Below, piece after piece: positions 17,601 to 26,563 of a stretch of DNA of 64,000 nucleotides; within the stretch, counting starts at the first letter, position 1, and each line of letters starts with the position of its first letter. The position numbers and the translations under genes are program-made. Source of the DNA: Actinomycetota bacterium (GTDB lineage: Bacteria; Actinomycetota; Actinomycetes; Actinomycetales; Dermatophilaceae); NCBI GenBank assembly GCA_020160805.1, contig JAIUPO010000010.1:55798-119797 (forward strand). The letters run 5' to 3'. Below the pieces are notes generated by a model. The model saw nothing but the letters and a program-made list of their open reading frames with translations, ran no database searches and was not told the origin of the DNA.

Positions 17601-17928
17601 GCGGGGCACTGAGCAGGTCGGTGGCCTCATCGGGTCGCCAGAGCCCGGCGTCGGCGAGGCTGCGCAAGCGCGCCGTGACCCGCCCGGCGAGTTCGGCGGC
17701 GGCCTTGCGGGTGAAGGTCAAGCCGAGGACTTCCTCGGGTTGGGTGTGGCCGTTGGCGACGAGCCACACGACCCGGGCCGACATCGTCTCGGTCTTGCCG
17801 GAGCCGGCCCCAGCCACCACGAGAAGGGGGGTCGGCGGATGCTCGATGATCTGCTGCTGTTGGGATGTCGGGCGGGGTTGCCCGAGTGCGCGGGCGATGT
17901 CGAGGGCGCTGAGGCCTGGACTCGTCAT
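14635..17928 (-). CDS. adnB: AdnB subunit of the AdnAB helicase-nuclease
   Basis: 1097 aa. The N-terminal UvrD-like motor has Walker A GAGSGKTE (40-47), motif II DEFQDTS (about 279) and the ARKRS and TVHAAKGLEW segments. A C-terminal RecB-type nuclease has GTAFHAWIERHY and VDWKSG (about 1029). Length and architecture match mycobacterial AdnB, the lead 3'-5' motor of the end-resecting AdnAB complex that replaces RecBCD. ATG 17928 overlaps the adnA stop (ATGA), which fixes the start; a longer open frame reaching 18108 lies inside adnA. The product is cytoplasmic and forms a heterodimer with AdnA. Confidence 0.92.
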   Translation of the reverse strand: MTSPGLSALDIARALGQPRPTSQQQQIIEHPPTPLLVVAGAGSGKTETMSARVVWLVANGHTQPEEVLGLTFTRKAAAELAGRVTARLRSLADAGLWRPDEATDLLSAPPTVSTYHAYAARLVRDHALRLGREPDARLLSEAAAWQLAQEVVAQFDGPLEDLGKAESTMTAAVVDLAGEMSEHLVTAEQLEAWLVGIRAHLEGLAAGAGLQAAGKALHEAMAGKLALLPVVRRYAETKRDRGAMDFSDQMALAATLAGRFPEVGRLERERYRAVLLDEFQDTSHAQLELLSALFATDDGPHCVTAVGDPNQSIYAWRGASAATLALFPKAFGPKGSPDPGSVDLPPVPVLPLSVTWRNAQNILDLANAVAEPLRRHAAVPVEPLAAAPDAPQGRIDIARVPTTADEATLVARWIAQRRAEGAQSAAVLARKRSQFDVIVAALEAEGLPVEVVGLGGLLVTPEVGDVVALLSLAHDAARGDRLMRLLTGPVCRLGAADLTALHAWARRHQHPASRRGPGSRGSDLSDAAADRVSLVEAVTDLPRLNASERLTTGISPTGLERLGSLAVALSTLRSVSGGGLVDLVAEAERALGLDIEVLSRPGYPPGVARAHLDAFEDVAAQFALSGDRPTLGGFLAWLDAALQEERGLDKGILDVAPGAVHVLTVHAAKGLEWDAVAIPGLIESTFPAHSGSTSSLDKETGRWKVNEPNDSAWTVGLGALPYDMRGDRASLTALAWRSATDGKDLEKRLREFKAAAGQAGIAEERRLAYVAFTRARHSMLLTAPVWGSTKTPRVPSRFLREVREVRPDLLTVLQWEDDPAVDAPNPLLAEPVTAPWPLPSVGDPGVRVGAAFVDDALAAPERQDALDPAVEVLLAERAARASGAETFAARSGSAGSWRVLDALGGHVSTSQLVALAQDPEVFAENIRRPMPTRPSPATRRGTAFHAWIERHYRRASLLEPDDLPGSADDPLDAGGDLAELTARFLASEWASQEPVEVEVMVETVIAGAAVRGRIDAVFPTPEGVVIVDWKSGHPPSGEAAHAAAVQLAAYRIAYARLRGLDVRNVDAAFYYAATGQTRKPALRDEAELSALVATLQP

Positions 17929-20900
17929 ACGACCCCCGAGCCTTCGGCGCGGGCGGGGCAAGACGTGCGGACCGGGCACCGGTCGCATCCGGTGTTGCGG
18001 GTCGCGGGGAAATCGGCTCCGGCCATGCCCTCGGCTGAACTCTCGATCAGGTCTCGGGCCCAGCCGGGCTGGGGGTCGGCCGCGAGCGCGCCTTGCTCCT
18101 GGACCCACTTTCCGGTCATCCCGCCTTTGCCGATGTGCACGAGGGCCGCGCCAGCGCTGGTGTCTGCCCCCTCGAAAGCGCCAGCCTCGACCGCCGCTTG
18201 GTAGGCCCCGAGTTGCGGATGGCGGGCGAGATCGGCGACGGGCACTTTGGCTGATCCGGTTTTGTAGTCGATCACCCGGACCCGGCCGTCGTCATGACGT
18301 TCGATCCGGTCGACGACACCGCCGAGTTGGGCTCGTCCGAAGCTGGCGGAGAACGGGACCTCGGCGCCGAGCCGGTGCCAGCCCTGATTCGCCGACTCCT
18401 CGAAATATTGCGCGGCGCGCTCGATCATCGCCTGCGCCTTGGCTCGGTGTGCTCGCTCGGTCCAGCCCGCCGGCAAGCCCAGCCGGGGCCACCACTGATC
18501 GACCCAGGCGGAGAGCGTCTCGCGATCCGCGTCGCCGCATTCGGCGAGCACGTCATGCACCAGAGTGCCGAGGGCGGCCGAGCCGACCGAAGGTCCCTCG
18601 CCGCCGGCAGACGTCAGCAACCAGCGCAGCCGGCATTGTTCGAAAGTCTGCAAGGCCGATGGCGACACTGGCACCACCTCGTCCGGATCGACCCGCGGTC
18701 GTTGGTCCGAGACCTCTCGCAGCGCCCACCAGCTGCGCGGATCGGCGCCCCGCACCCCGGCTTCGGCCAGGCGAGCCAAGGTGGCAGCCGCCAGCGCGCG
18801 TGCGGCTCGGGCGCTCGGCGAGGGCGCGGGTGTTGCGACTGTGCGGCGCAGGGCGGACACCATACCGACGAGGGTTAGGGGTGCGTCGGGGACCGTGAAG
18901 CCGCGGTCGGCCAGGCCTGGGTCGAGGATGTCGAGATAGGGCGAGGGCTGGTCGTCCGCATCCCGCACTGCGCTGATCTGGACCCGTTCGGCTGCCCGGG
19001 TCAGCGCCACATGGAACAGGCGCGCCTCGTCGTGCCGGATAGCCGTCTGGGCGGCGCGCATCGAGCGTTCGCGACCGGCCAGCACATCGACGAGGTCCGA
19101 GGAGCCGAGCAACGAGCCACGCACCCGGACATCGGGCCAGGAACCCTCCTGGACGCCTGCAATGTGCACCCGGCGCCAGGACCGACCCGCGGCCGCGTGC
19201 GGCGTCAGCACCTCAACTCGATCGTGGTCGGCGCCGCGCACGACGATGGTGTCTGCCGCGACATCCTGTCCAGCGAGGTGATCGGCGAAGGCGACCGGGC
19301 CGATCCCCGGAAGCCGGTCCGCGAAGTCCCCGGCGGCGGCCAGCAGCGCGATCACCGCGTCGAGGTCGCGATCGGCTCGCGCGCCGGCGCGTCCGCCGGC
19401 CAGCGCTTCAGCCCGCCAGCGATCGGCGACGCCAGCGGCCTCCCAGGTAGCCCACAGGACGTCTTCGGCGGCGACGGCCCGGCGTGCCGATCCACCCGAG
19501 CCAGGCACTCCGCCTGCGCCGGACGCCCCGCCGGACAGCGCCTCGGTCGCGGCGGCCAGCATCCGGGCGATGCGCCGCGCGCCCGCCGCCTCCGGACCGA
19601 GTTCGGTCAGGTCGGCGGGCCGGGCCAGGGCCCGGGCGAGGAGCAGATCCGCCGGTGCCGCCGACCCCTCGGCGAGCGCGGGCCGACGCAAGCCCCGGCG
19701 CAGGCGGCGCAAGGTGACGGCGTCCGCGCTGGCATAGGGCGAGGTGAGCAGGTCGAGGGCAACCTCGGGCGCCAGGAACCAGCCAGCGTCGGGGTCCTCG
19801 GCGAGCGCATCGGCGCTGGCGGCCAGGCAGTGGGCCACCCGATCGGCCGCGGCGCGCATCAGGGCCAAGAGGGGGCGAACGGCATCCTCATCCGCGAGCG
19901 GCAGATCGCTATCGGCTTCCGCGACGGGGACGTGCGCCGCCGCCAGCACCCGCCGCACGACATCAGCTCGGCCCTGACCGCGCACGATGACTGCCAGATC
20001 TCGCCAGGGAATGCCATCCAGGAGGTGGGCACGACGCAGGGAATCGGCGATATGCGTCGCCTCTTGTGCGGCCGACCGAAAGACGTGGACCTGCACAGAA
20101 TCAGCAGCCTGGTCGCCGTCATCGGCCACCAATGAGGCGGCAGCAGCCCGCTGGCGCCCGCCGCCGATGGCCCCGATCAGCGCCGTGATGCGGGCATCGG
20201 CCGCGGCGACGGACGAGTTCAGCCGGAATCCGCGGGTCAGCACCACGCTCGCCGTCGCGGGACGGATCGAGGCATCGTCGACGAACAAGCGCGGGTCAGC
20301 CCCGCGGAAAGTCTGCACGGCCGCGTCGGGGTCGCCGATGAGCACCACCTCGATGCCGGCTTGGGCCAGCCCGCGCAGCAGCCGGGCACCGGGAGCGCCG
20401 AGTTCCTGCGCATCATCGACCACGATCAGGCGCACCATGGCGCGCAGCTCTCCGAGTAGATCCGGATCCAGCTCCAAGGCGTCGCAAGCGCCGGTCACAA
20501 GCCAGGCCGGGTCATAGGCACCAGGGCGCGAGAGGGCCGTGACTTGGTCATATTCATCCAGGATCGCCCCGGCGGCAACCCATTCCTCGCGTCCGGTCTC
20601 GCGGCCGAGTCGGGTCAGAGTCTCGGCATCGAGTCCGTGCTCGACGGCGCGCATGAGCAGGTCACGCAGCTCGGCGCGGAAGCCGCGAGTGGTGAGGGCT
20701 TCCTGCAGATGCTCCGGCCAGAACGGCCCGGAGCTTTGATCCGCGGCATGCCCGTCCAACAGCTCGCGCAAGACCGCGTCTTGCTCGGCGCCGCTGAGCA
20801 GGAAGGGTGTCGGAAGGTCCTCGCGAATGGCCGCCATCCGCACAATGCCGAAGGCAAAAGAGGCCATCGTGCGGGCCAGTGGCTCGCGCGTCGTCGCGCC

Positions 20901-21149
20901 GACGGCTCGGGTGACCTGGTCACGCACGCTGGCCGCGGCCCGGCGGGTGGGAGCAATGAGCAGGCAGTTCTGCGCCTCGGTCTCGCCGGCCCGGACTCGC
21001 TCCGCGATGATCTCGACGGCCAGGTGCGTCTTGCCCGTCCCCGGGCCGCCGAGGACCCGCAGCAGCGGTCCGCGGAAGGCGAGTGCGGCTGCCCAGGCGG
21101 GATCGAGGCCCACCTCCACGGTGTCTCGGTGCAGCGCGGTCGACGTCAT
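17925..21149 (-). CDS. adnA: AdnA subunit of the AdnAB helicase-nuclease
   Basis: 1074 aa. The motor has GGPGTGKTH (34-42). Its motif II reads VDDAQE (about 245) and not DEFQD, in line with AdnA being the weaker motor of the pair. The C-terminal nuclease has TLVHDVLAE and IDYKTG (about 960). An iron-sulfur cysteine set starts at the CRLRW cysteine and ends with CDRCPVRTSC. Known AdnAB processes double-strand breaks for recombination. It is the first gene of the adnA-adnB unit, with 74 bp separating it from moeZ upstream. Confidence 0.92.
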   Translation of the reverse strand: MTSTALHRDTVEVGLDPAWAAALAFRGPLLRVLGGPGTGKTHLAVEIIAERVRAGETEAQNCLLIAPTRRAAASVRDQVTRAVGATTREPLARTMASFAFGIVRMAAIREDLPTPFLLSGAEQDAVLRELLDGHAADQSSGPFWPEHLQEALTTRGFRAELRDLLMRAVEHGLDAETLTRLGRETGREEWVAAGAILDEYDQVTALSRPGAYDPAWLVTGACDALELDPDLLGELRAMVRLIVVDDAQELGAPGARLLRGLAQAGIEVVLIGDPDAAVQTFRGADPRLFVDDASIRPATASVVLTRGFRLNSSVAAADARITALIGAIGGGRQRAAAASLVADDGDQAADSVQVHVFRSAAQEATHIADSLRRAHLLDGIPWRDLAVIVRGQGRADVVRRVLAAAHVPVAEADSDLPLADEDAVRPLLALMRAAADRVAHCLAASADALAEDPDAGWFLAPEVALDLLTSPYASADAVTLRRLRRGLRRPALAEGSAAPADLLLARALARPADLTELGPEAAGARRIARMLAAATEALSGGASGAGGVPGSGGSARRAVAAEDVLWATWEAAGVADRWRAEALAGGRAGARADRDLDAVIALLAAAGDFADRLPGIGPVAFADHLAGQDVAADTIVVRGADHDRVEVLTPHAAAGRSWRRVHIAGVQEGSWPDVRVRGSLLGSSDLVDVLAGRERSMRAAQTAIRHDEARLFHVALTRAAERVQISAVRDADDQPSPYLDILDPGLADRGFTVPDAPLTLVGMVSALRRTVATPAPSPSARAARALAAATLARLAEAGVRGADPRSWWALREVSDQRPRVDPDEVVPVSPSALQTFEQCRLRWLLTSAGGEGPSVGSAALGTLVHDVLAECGDADRETLSAWVDQWWPRLGLPAGWTERAHRAKAQAMIERAAQYFEESANQGWHRLGAEVPFSASFGRAQLGGVVDRIERHDDGRVRVIDYKTGSAKVPVADLARHPQLGAYQAAVEAGAFEGADTSAGAALVHIGKGGMTGKWVQEQGALAADPQPGWARDLIESSAEGMAGADFPATRNTGCDRCPVRTSCPARAEGSGVV

Positions 21150-21223
21150 GGACCTATGTCATCACCCGGCACTGACAACCCCGCTCACCTGGGCGTTCGG
21201 CCCCGGCGTGTCGTCCAGCGACC

Positions 21224-22417
21224 TCAGGAGCGGGGCACGTCGAGCGGACCCGGCCAGGCCGTGATTCCCCCCTCGAGATCGGACACATCCGTGAAGCCGG
21301 CGGCCCGCAAGCGCGCGGCGCCCGCTGCTGACCGCCCACCCGCCGCGCAATAGAGCACGACCCGAGCCGTCGTCGGGACGGCCAATTCCTCCATACGTCC
21401 CACCGAATGCAAGAGCGCCCCAGGGATCACCCCGCTCGCCCACTCCCCGGGCTCACGGACATCGACGAGCACCAAGGAATCGTCCTCGGCGAGCGCCTGC
21501 GCGAGGGATTCGGCCGTATGCCGCTCGCCGCCACCCGCGGGCACGTCCGGGGGGGTGCCGGGCACCCGGCATACCTCCTCGGGGTCCTGTGGGGCAGTGA
21601 TCTGCGCGTTCGGCCCGCACAGCCGGCAGGCGGGATTGGCGCGAACAGCAATCTCGCCCCAGGTGCCGGCGAGCGCGTCATGAACCATGAGGCGCCCGAT
21701 CAACGGCCGGCCGATCCCGGTGATGAGCTTGATGGCCTCGGTCGACTGCACCGACCCCACGGATGCACACAGCGACCCGAGCACCCCCGCCTCCGAGCAG
21801 GAGGCCACGCTGCCGGGCGCCGGCGGCGCCGGAAAAACGCAGCGATAGCACGGGCCGACCGGGGGTGCCCAGACGCTGACCTGCCCGTCGAAGCGCAGGA
21901 TGGATCCCCAGACATGCGGGCGGCCGAGCAGGGCGCACGCGTCCGCGACGACATACCTCGTCGCGAAGTTGTCGGCGCCGTCGACGACGATGTCGTATCC
22001 GCTGAAGAGGTCCATCGCGTTGTCGGCCGTCAGCCGGACCTGATGAGTCTCCACCTGCACCAAGGGGTTGATCGCGGCGAGGCGGGCGGCCGCGGAGGCG
22101 ACCTTCGGCATACCCACCGATGCGGTGTCGTGAATGACTTGCCGCTGCAGGTTCGACTCATCCACGAGATCGTCGTCGACAATCCCGATCACCCCAACCC
22201 CGGCGGCGGCAAGGTAGGTCGCGGTGACGGCTCCGAGGCCACCGGCACCAACGATCAAGACCCGGGCGGCCATCAGTCGCTCCTGGCCGGCAACCCCGAC
22301 CTCGGGGAGCAGGAGGTGGCGGGCATACCTGCGCCGGGCGGCCGCATCGAGCCCGACCCGCTCTGTCAAAGGTTCCTGCACCTCGCGAGCGTACTCATTA
22401 GGATGACCGCGACTCAT
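21224..22417 (-). CDS. moeZ: MoeZ/ThiF-like E1 adenylyltransferase-sulfurtransferase with rhodanese domain
   Basis: 397 aa. Residues 25-285 are an E1-like adenylating domain with GAGGLG (58-63) and LVDESNLQRQVIH. The zinc cysteine pairs are CYRC (about 190) and CRLC (about 265). A C-terminal rhodanese domain has the active-site loop CAAGGRSA (about 357). MoeZ proteins adenylate and sulfurate the C-terminus of sulfur carriers such as MoaD and CysO for molybdopterin and cysteine synthesis. The FdhA encoded here is a predicted molybdopterin enzyme that would need this pathway. ATG 22417 is chosen; it has no good ribosome-binding site and lies only 26 bp from the divergent tetR start. Confidence 0.87.
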   Translation of the reverse strand: MSRGHPNEYAREVQEPLTERVGLDAAARRRYARHLLLPEVGVAGQERLMAARVLIVGAGGLGAVTATYLAAAGVGVIGIVDDDLVDESNLQRQVIHDTASVGMPKVASAAARLAAINPLVQVETHQVRLTADNAMDLFSGYDIVVDGADNFATRYVVADACALLGRPHVWGSILRFDGQVSVWAPPVGPCYRCVFPAPPAPGSVASCSEAGVLGSLCASVGSVQSTEAIKLITGIGRPLIGRLMVHDALAGTWGEIAVRANPACRLCGPNAQITAPQDPEEVCRVPGTPPDVPAGGGERHTAESLAQALAEDDSLVLVDVREPGEWASGVIPGALLHSVGRMEELAVPTTARVVLYCAAGGRSAAGAARLRAAGFTDVSDLEGGITAWPGPLDVPRS

Positions 22418-22443
22418 TGTGTTGGCGTAAAGGGGGTGCCGGA

Positions 22444-23082
22444 ATGGCACTCGAAGGCACCGCCCCTGACGCGGTTCGCGGGCAGCGGCTCCCGCGTATG
22501 CAGCGGCGAGCCCAATTGTTGGAAGCCGCCCAGGCGGTCTTCGTCGAAAAGGGCTACCACGCGGCGGGCATGGAAGATATCGCCGAGCGAGCGGGTGTGT
22601 CGAAGCCCGTTCTCTACCAACACTTTCCAGGCAAGTTGGAGCTTTATCTCGCGCTCGTCGACAAGCACACCGCGAGCCTGGTCGAACTGGTGGAAAGCGC
22701 GCTCCAGAGCACCGAAAACCACAAGGACCGCACGCACGCGAGCATCCGGGCCTTCTTCGATTTCGTCGCCCGCGACGACAGCGCCTACCGGATCGTCTTC
22801 GAATCTGACCTGAACGAAGTGGCCGCCGTCCGCGAGCGCATCAGCTGGTCGACGGATCAGTGCGTCGAGGCGATCTCGCGCCGGATCATGCTGGACACCG
22901 AGCTGCCGCAGCCGATCGCCCGGCTCGTCGCGCAGGGTCTCGTCGGGATGTCCCAGGTCTCGGCCCGCGCCTGGCTACGCGACCAGACATTGCCCCTGGA
23001 CGTCGCCGTCACGGTGATTGGTCGGCTGGCGTGGCGAGGCGTCGGGGGCCAGCCGGCCCGCCCCGCCGCGAGCGAGGGCTAA
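22444..23082 (+). CDS. TetR-family transcriptional regulator
   Basis: 212 aa from ATG 22444, with AAAGGGGG upstream. The N-terminal HTH (about residues 20-66) includes MEDIAERAGVSKPVLYQHFP. The ligand domain is conserved as in the mycobacterial Rv3208-type regulators that sit beside DUF3107. It is divergent from moeZ with only 26 bp between start codons, so it may control both. A repeated ACTCATT at about 22393 and 22412 lies in the moeZ 5' end. Confidence 0.88.
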   Translation: MALEGTAPDAVRGQRLPRMQRRAQLLEAAQAVFVEKGYHAAGMEDIAERAGVSKPVLYQHFPGKLELYLALVDKHTASLVELVESALQSTENHKDRTHASIRAFFDFVARDDSAYRIVFESDLNEVAAVRERISWSTDQCVEAISRRIMLDTELPQPIARLVAQGLVGMSQVSARAWLRDQTLPLDVAVTVIGRLAWRGVGGQPARPAASEG

Positions 23083-23198
23083 GGCTTCGCGGGCTCTGCC
23101 ACAGCAGGGGTCCAGAGGGGCGGGGAAGGGTCTGTCGGCGCCGTGTGTTTGACTCCCCCACAACAACATCGTCATCCCCTGTTTTCAAGGAGTGGATC

Positions 23199-23420
23199 GT
23201 GGAAGTCAAGATCGGAATCGCGAATATCGCCCGCGAGGTCAGCATCGAGCCCGAAGAGACGGCCCTGAGGGTCGAAGAACTCGTGCGCACCGCCGTCGCC
23301 GATGGCACGCCCTTGCGCCTCGAAGATGAGAAGGGCCGCGTGGTCATCGTTCCGGCCGCGGCCATTGGGTATGTCGATATCGGCGAGTCGCACAAGGGTC
23401 GCGTCGGTTTCGGCGCCTGA
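23199..23420 (+). CDS. DUF3107 family small protein
   Basis: 73 aa from GTG 23199, with AAGGAG (23187-23192) six bases upstream, which decides the start. It contains the DUF3107 pattern VKIGIANIAREVSIE and ends with AIGYVDIGE and RVGFG. It matches the M. tuberculosis Rv3208A (TB9.4) family in size and in its place next to the TetR gene. The function is unknown. Confidence 0.88.
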   Translation: MEVKIGIANIAREVSIEPEETALRVEELVRTAVADGTPLRLEDEKGRVVIVPAAAIGYVDIGESHKGRVGFGA

Positions 23421-23584
23421 CCGCTCGGCAGATTGCCTGTCATCACAAGGAAATAACGCTCCCCAACTCATGGGACGCCAATCCCCCGGGAAGGTATTTG
23501 AGCGTGCAAGCATTGGTGTGAACGGCTCGGACACCCCCGGGCACCCTCGGCCCGATCCTGGGCTCTTCGGAAAGGAGCGGTTCC

Positions 23585-23857
23585 GTGATCGGAACCATCA
23601 TCGGGGCCATCATTGGTGGCGCCATCATCGGCGGGCTCGCCCGCCTCGCCCTCCCGGGCAAGCAGGGCATCTCCCTGCCGCTGACCATCATCATCGGCAT
23701 CCTCGGGTCCCTGATCGCGTCCTTCATCGTCTACCAGCTGGGCTACAGCAACGAGAACGGTGGCTTCCAGTTCATCCCGTTCCTCGCGGGCATCGCGGTT
23801 GCCGCGGGCCTGATCGTGCTCTACGGAAATATGGCGGGCCGCAAGCAGATTCGCTGA
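23585..23857 (+). CDS. GlsB/YeaQ/YmgE family stress-associated membrane protein
   Basis: 90 aa with three hydrophobic segments. The first is the Gly/Ile-rich IIGAIIGGAIIGGLARLAL and the second is ITIIIGILGS-like. Family members (the transglycosylase-associated protein family) are small inner-membrane proteins linked to stress; the molecular role is not established. GTG 23585 follows AAAGGAG. A strong hairpin at 23873-23910 closes the unit. Confidence 0.85.
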   Translation: MIGTIIGAIIGGAIIGGLARLALPGKQGISLPLTIIIGILGSLIASFIVYQLGYSNENGGFQFIPFLAGIAVAAGLIVLYGNMAGRKQIR

Positions 23858-23872
23858 ATCTCGCCATAGCGC

Positions 23873-23910
23873 CAGCGGGCCCGACGACCAAGTGGTCGTC
23901 GGGCCCGCTG
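23873..23910. terminator. Terminator hairpin between GlsB-like and ferritin-like genes
   Basis: A perfect 18-bp stem (23873-23890 with 23893-23910) has a two-base AG loop. It lies 16 bp after the GlsB-like stop and faces the convergent ferritin-like gene. Confidence 0.75.
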
Positions 23911-24043
23911 TCATTTGGTCGATCGTCCTGACCCGGAGGGTTGTGCCGGCGGTCGCGTTCGGGAAGCACGCCGACGAACCGGGCCGCCGCTCGGCGTGTC
24001 TCCCGAACTCGACGGGAGGGCCGCGCGGTCAAACTGGGTTGGC

Positions 24044-24724
24044 TCAGGCGTCCAGGCCGAGGGCAGCCATCCGGTCCGTATGCCGCGTCGCCAGTCGCGC
24101 GAAGAGCTCGCCGAGGCGCGCGAGATCAAGCCCATCACCACCAAACTGTCCGGTCAAGAGCGCCGTGAGCCCGTCGCGCTCGGCCGCCGCGGCCTGCGCC
24201 GAGGAAATGGCCTCACCGTGCAGGCGTCGCCCCCACAGTGCGAGCCGCCCGACCGCCTGCGGGTCGGCCGTCATCCCGGCGCGCGCAAGTTCGACGAGCA
24301 CGGCATTGCGCGCCTCATCACTCAACGATCCCTCAATGACCTCCCGGCTGCGCGGATCCGCAAAGGCGGCAATCTCGCGGCCGAAGTCCTCGGCGATGCC
24401 ATCGCCGACATACGCCTTGACCACGGCTTCGAGCCAGGTGCTTGGCCGAGTGCGGTCATGGAAGGCGGCGAAGGCCTCGGCATAGGGCGCCATCACCTCC
24501 TCGGGATCAGCCCCCAGCTCGACGATCCGGGCGGCGAGCAGGTCGTGGTGCGCCAGTTCAGCGCCCGCCATCCGGGCCAGGGCCACCCGCGCCGAAACGG
24601 TGGGTGCCAAATCCGAGTCCGCGGCGAGCCGCGCGCAGGCGGCCAGCTCGGCATACGCGAGCATCCCCAGCAGGTCGGCGACCGCGGCGGCATAGGCGGG
24701 CGAGGTCTCCACGGAATCCGGCAC
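24044..24724 (-). CDS. Ferritin-like fold protein (Rv3210c type)
   Basis: A 226-aa, nearly all-helical protein. Acidic/histidine pairs such as GAELAHHDLL and RRLHGEAIS lie at spacings that suit a ferritin-like four-helix bundle, possibly with a di-metal site. It resembles the conserved actinobacterial ferritin-like proteins encoded next to the DEAD-box helicase (Rv3210c beside Rv3211 in M. tuberculosis, from memory). The substrate is unknown. It is divergent from the helicase gene across 242 bp. Confidence 0.75.
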   Translation of the reverse strand: MPDSVETSPAYAAAVADLLGMLAYAELAACARLAADSDLAPTVSARVALARMAGAELAHHDLLAARIVELGADPEEVMAPYAEAFAAFHDRTRPSTWLEAVVKAYVGDGIAEDFGREIAAFADPRSREVIEGSLSDEARNAVLVELARAGMTADPQAVGRLALWGRRLHGEAISSAQAAAAERDGLTALLTGQFGGDGLDLARLGELFARLATRHTDRMAALGLDA

Positions 24725-24966
24725 GGGCGCACTCTAGCCACGCCAGCCGAAAGCCGGGCTGGCGCGCGCCGCGAACGAATCGTCCGGGAGCGGACGGCAT
24801 ACGGCTAAACTGCTCAGCACAACAGCAGTTGGTGCCCGGTCGGCACGAATCACTGCGCCGGCACGGGCCGGCCCCCACCGCGAACTCCTCGCGACGAAGA
24901 CCTCCGATCGGCTCCTCCTCCGACCGCCCCTCCCGGCGGCGGTCCCGATCGAGAGACGACATATCC

Positions 24967-26520
24967 ATGTCCGAGCAGACTTTCGCCGACTTCGGCGTTC
25001 ACGACGACATCGTCGCGGCCCTCGCCGCGCACGAGATCATCACCCCCTTCCCGATCCAGGCCATGACCCTCCCGGTCGCCCTGAGCGGGCACGACATCAT
25101 CGGCCAGGCCAAGACGGGCACGGGCAAGACCCTGGGATTCGGCATCCCCATGCTGCAGCGGGTCGTCACCCCCAAGGACGGCGCCGCGTATGACGCTCTC
25201 CCCGCCCCCGGCAAGCCGCAGGCCCTCGCGGTGGCCCCGACCCGCGAACTCGCGGTCCAGGTGGCCAAGGACCTCGAGCGCGCGGGTGCCCAGCGCGGGG
25301 TGCGCGTCCTGACGGTCTATGGCGGTCGCGCCTACGAGCCGCAGGTCGAGGCGCTGCGCAAGGGTGTCGATGTCGTCGTCGGCACCCCTGGCCGCCTCCT
25401 CGACCTTGCGGGGCAGGGGCACCTCAACCTCGGGCACGCGCGCATCGTCGTGCTCGACGAGGCCGACGAGATGCTCGACCTCGGCTTCCTGCCCGATGTC
25501 GAAAAGCTGTTGGCGCTGACGCCCGCGGGCCGGCAAACGATGCTCTTTTCCGCGACGATGCCGGGTGCCGTTGTCGCGCTGGCTCGCCGCTATATGACGC
25601 AGCCGACCCACATTCGCGCGATGAGCGAAGAGGGCGAGAACCAGCACACGGTCAAGGCGATCGAGCAGTTCGTCTACCGCGCGCACGCCCTCGACAAGAC
25701 CGAGATGCTGTCGCGGATCCTGCAGGCGCGCGGGCGCGGCTTGACGATGATCTTCAGCCGCACCAAGCGCACGGCGGCCAAGGTGGCCGAGGAATTGACC
25801 GAGCGCGGTTTCGCAGCAGCCTCCATCCACGGTGACCTCGGGCAGGGAGCGCGCGAGCAGGCGCTGCGGGCCTTCCGCACCGGCAAGGTCGACATCCTCG
25901 TCGCCACCGATGTCGCCGCCCGCGGCATCGACGTCGACAATGTCACGCATGTCGTGAACTTCCAGTGCCCCGAGGACGAGAAGACCTATCTGCACCGCAT
26001 CGGCCGCACCGGCCGCGCCGGCAACACCGGCGTCGCGGTGACCTTCGTCGACTGGGACGACATCCCTCGCTGGGGCCTGATCAACAAGACACTCGACCTG
26101 GGCATCCCCGAGCCGGTGGAGACCTACTCCTCCTCCGATCACCTGTATGCCGATCTCGACATCCCCCGCGACGCGAAGGGCAAGCTGCCCAAGGCGCAGC
26201 AGACGCGCGCCGGCCTCGCGGCCGAGGAGATCGAGGACATCGAAGGCCCGGCCAAGTCCGGCAGCCGTGGTCGCGGCGGCCGCTCCGGCGAGGGCCGCAG
26301 CGCTGGACGGGGCCAGGGTGGACGCGGCGGCGAGGGTCGTGGCGGGGATGGCCGCAGCCGTGACGGTCGGGGCGCTCGCTCGCGTGGCGAGGGCAACGAC
26401 TCCGGCCGCGAGGGTGCCGGCCCGGCGGGCGGCGGGGAGTCGTCCGAAGCCGGAGCCAACCGGCCGCGCCGCAACCGCAATCGCCGCCGCACCCGCTCAG
26501 GTCAGGCCGCCGCCGAGTAG
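24967..26520 (+). CDS. DEAD-box ATP-dependent RNA helicase
   Basis: 517 aa with all core motifs: FADFG with the Q motif PFPIQ, AKTGTGKT (48-55), PTRELA, DEAD (about 164), SAT (about 194) and HRIGRTGR (about 343). Residues beyond about 420 form a basic Gly/Arg/Ser-rich tail with RGG-like repeats, suited to non-specific RNA binding. It is related to RhlE/DeaD proteins that remodel RNA in ribosome assembly, decay or cold stress. ATG 24967 gives the canonical N-terminus; the frame is open further upstream but does not look coding. The 240-bp gap upstream may hold a long leader. Confidence 0.9.
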   Translation: MSEQTFADFGVHDDIVAALAAHEIITPFPIQAMTLPVALSGHDIIGQAKTGTGKTLGFGIPMLQRVVTPKDGAAYDALPAPGKPQALAVAPTRELAVQVAKDLERAGAQRGVRVLTVYGGRAYEPQVEALRKGVDVVVGTPGRLLDLAGQGHLNLGHARIVVLDEADEMLDLGFLPDVEKLLALTPAGRQTMLFSATMPGAVVALARRYMTQPTHIRAMSEEGENQHTVKAIEQFVYRAHALDKTEMLSRILQARGRGLTMIFSRTKRTAAKVAEELTERGFAAASIHGDLGQGAREQALRAFRTGKVDILVATDVAARGIDVDNVTHVVNFQCPEDEKTYLHRIGRTGRAGNTGVAVTFVDWDDIPRWGLINKTLDLGIPEPVETYSSSDHLYADLDIPRDAKGKLPKAQQTRAGLAAEEIEDIEGPAKSGSRGRGGRSGEGRSAGRGQGGRGGEGRGGDGRSRDGRGARSRGEGNDSGREGAGPAGGGESSEAGANRPRRNRNRRRTRSGQAAAE

Positions 26521-26563
26521 GTCGTCTGACTCCCCCGCTCCTCTGACTCCCACATTCGGACAC

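Noticed and set aside
14635..18108. Longer AdnB start upstream of 17928
   Set aside because: The extra residues overlap adnA and lack similarity; ATG 17928 forms the standard ATGA overlap.
22393..22418. Repeated ACTCATT as a TetR operator
   Set aside because: Only a short direct repeat without dyad symmetry, partly within the moeZ 5' coding end.
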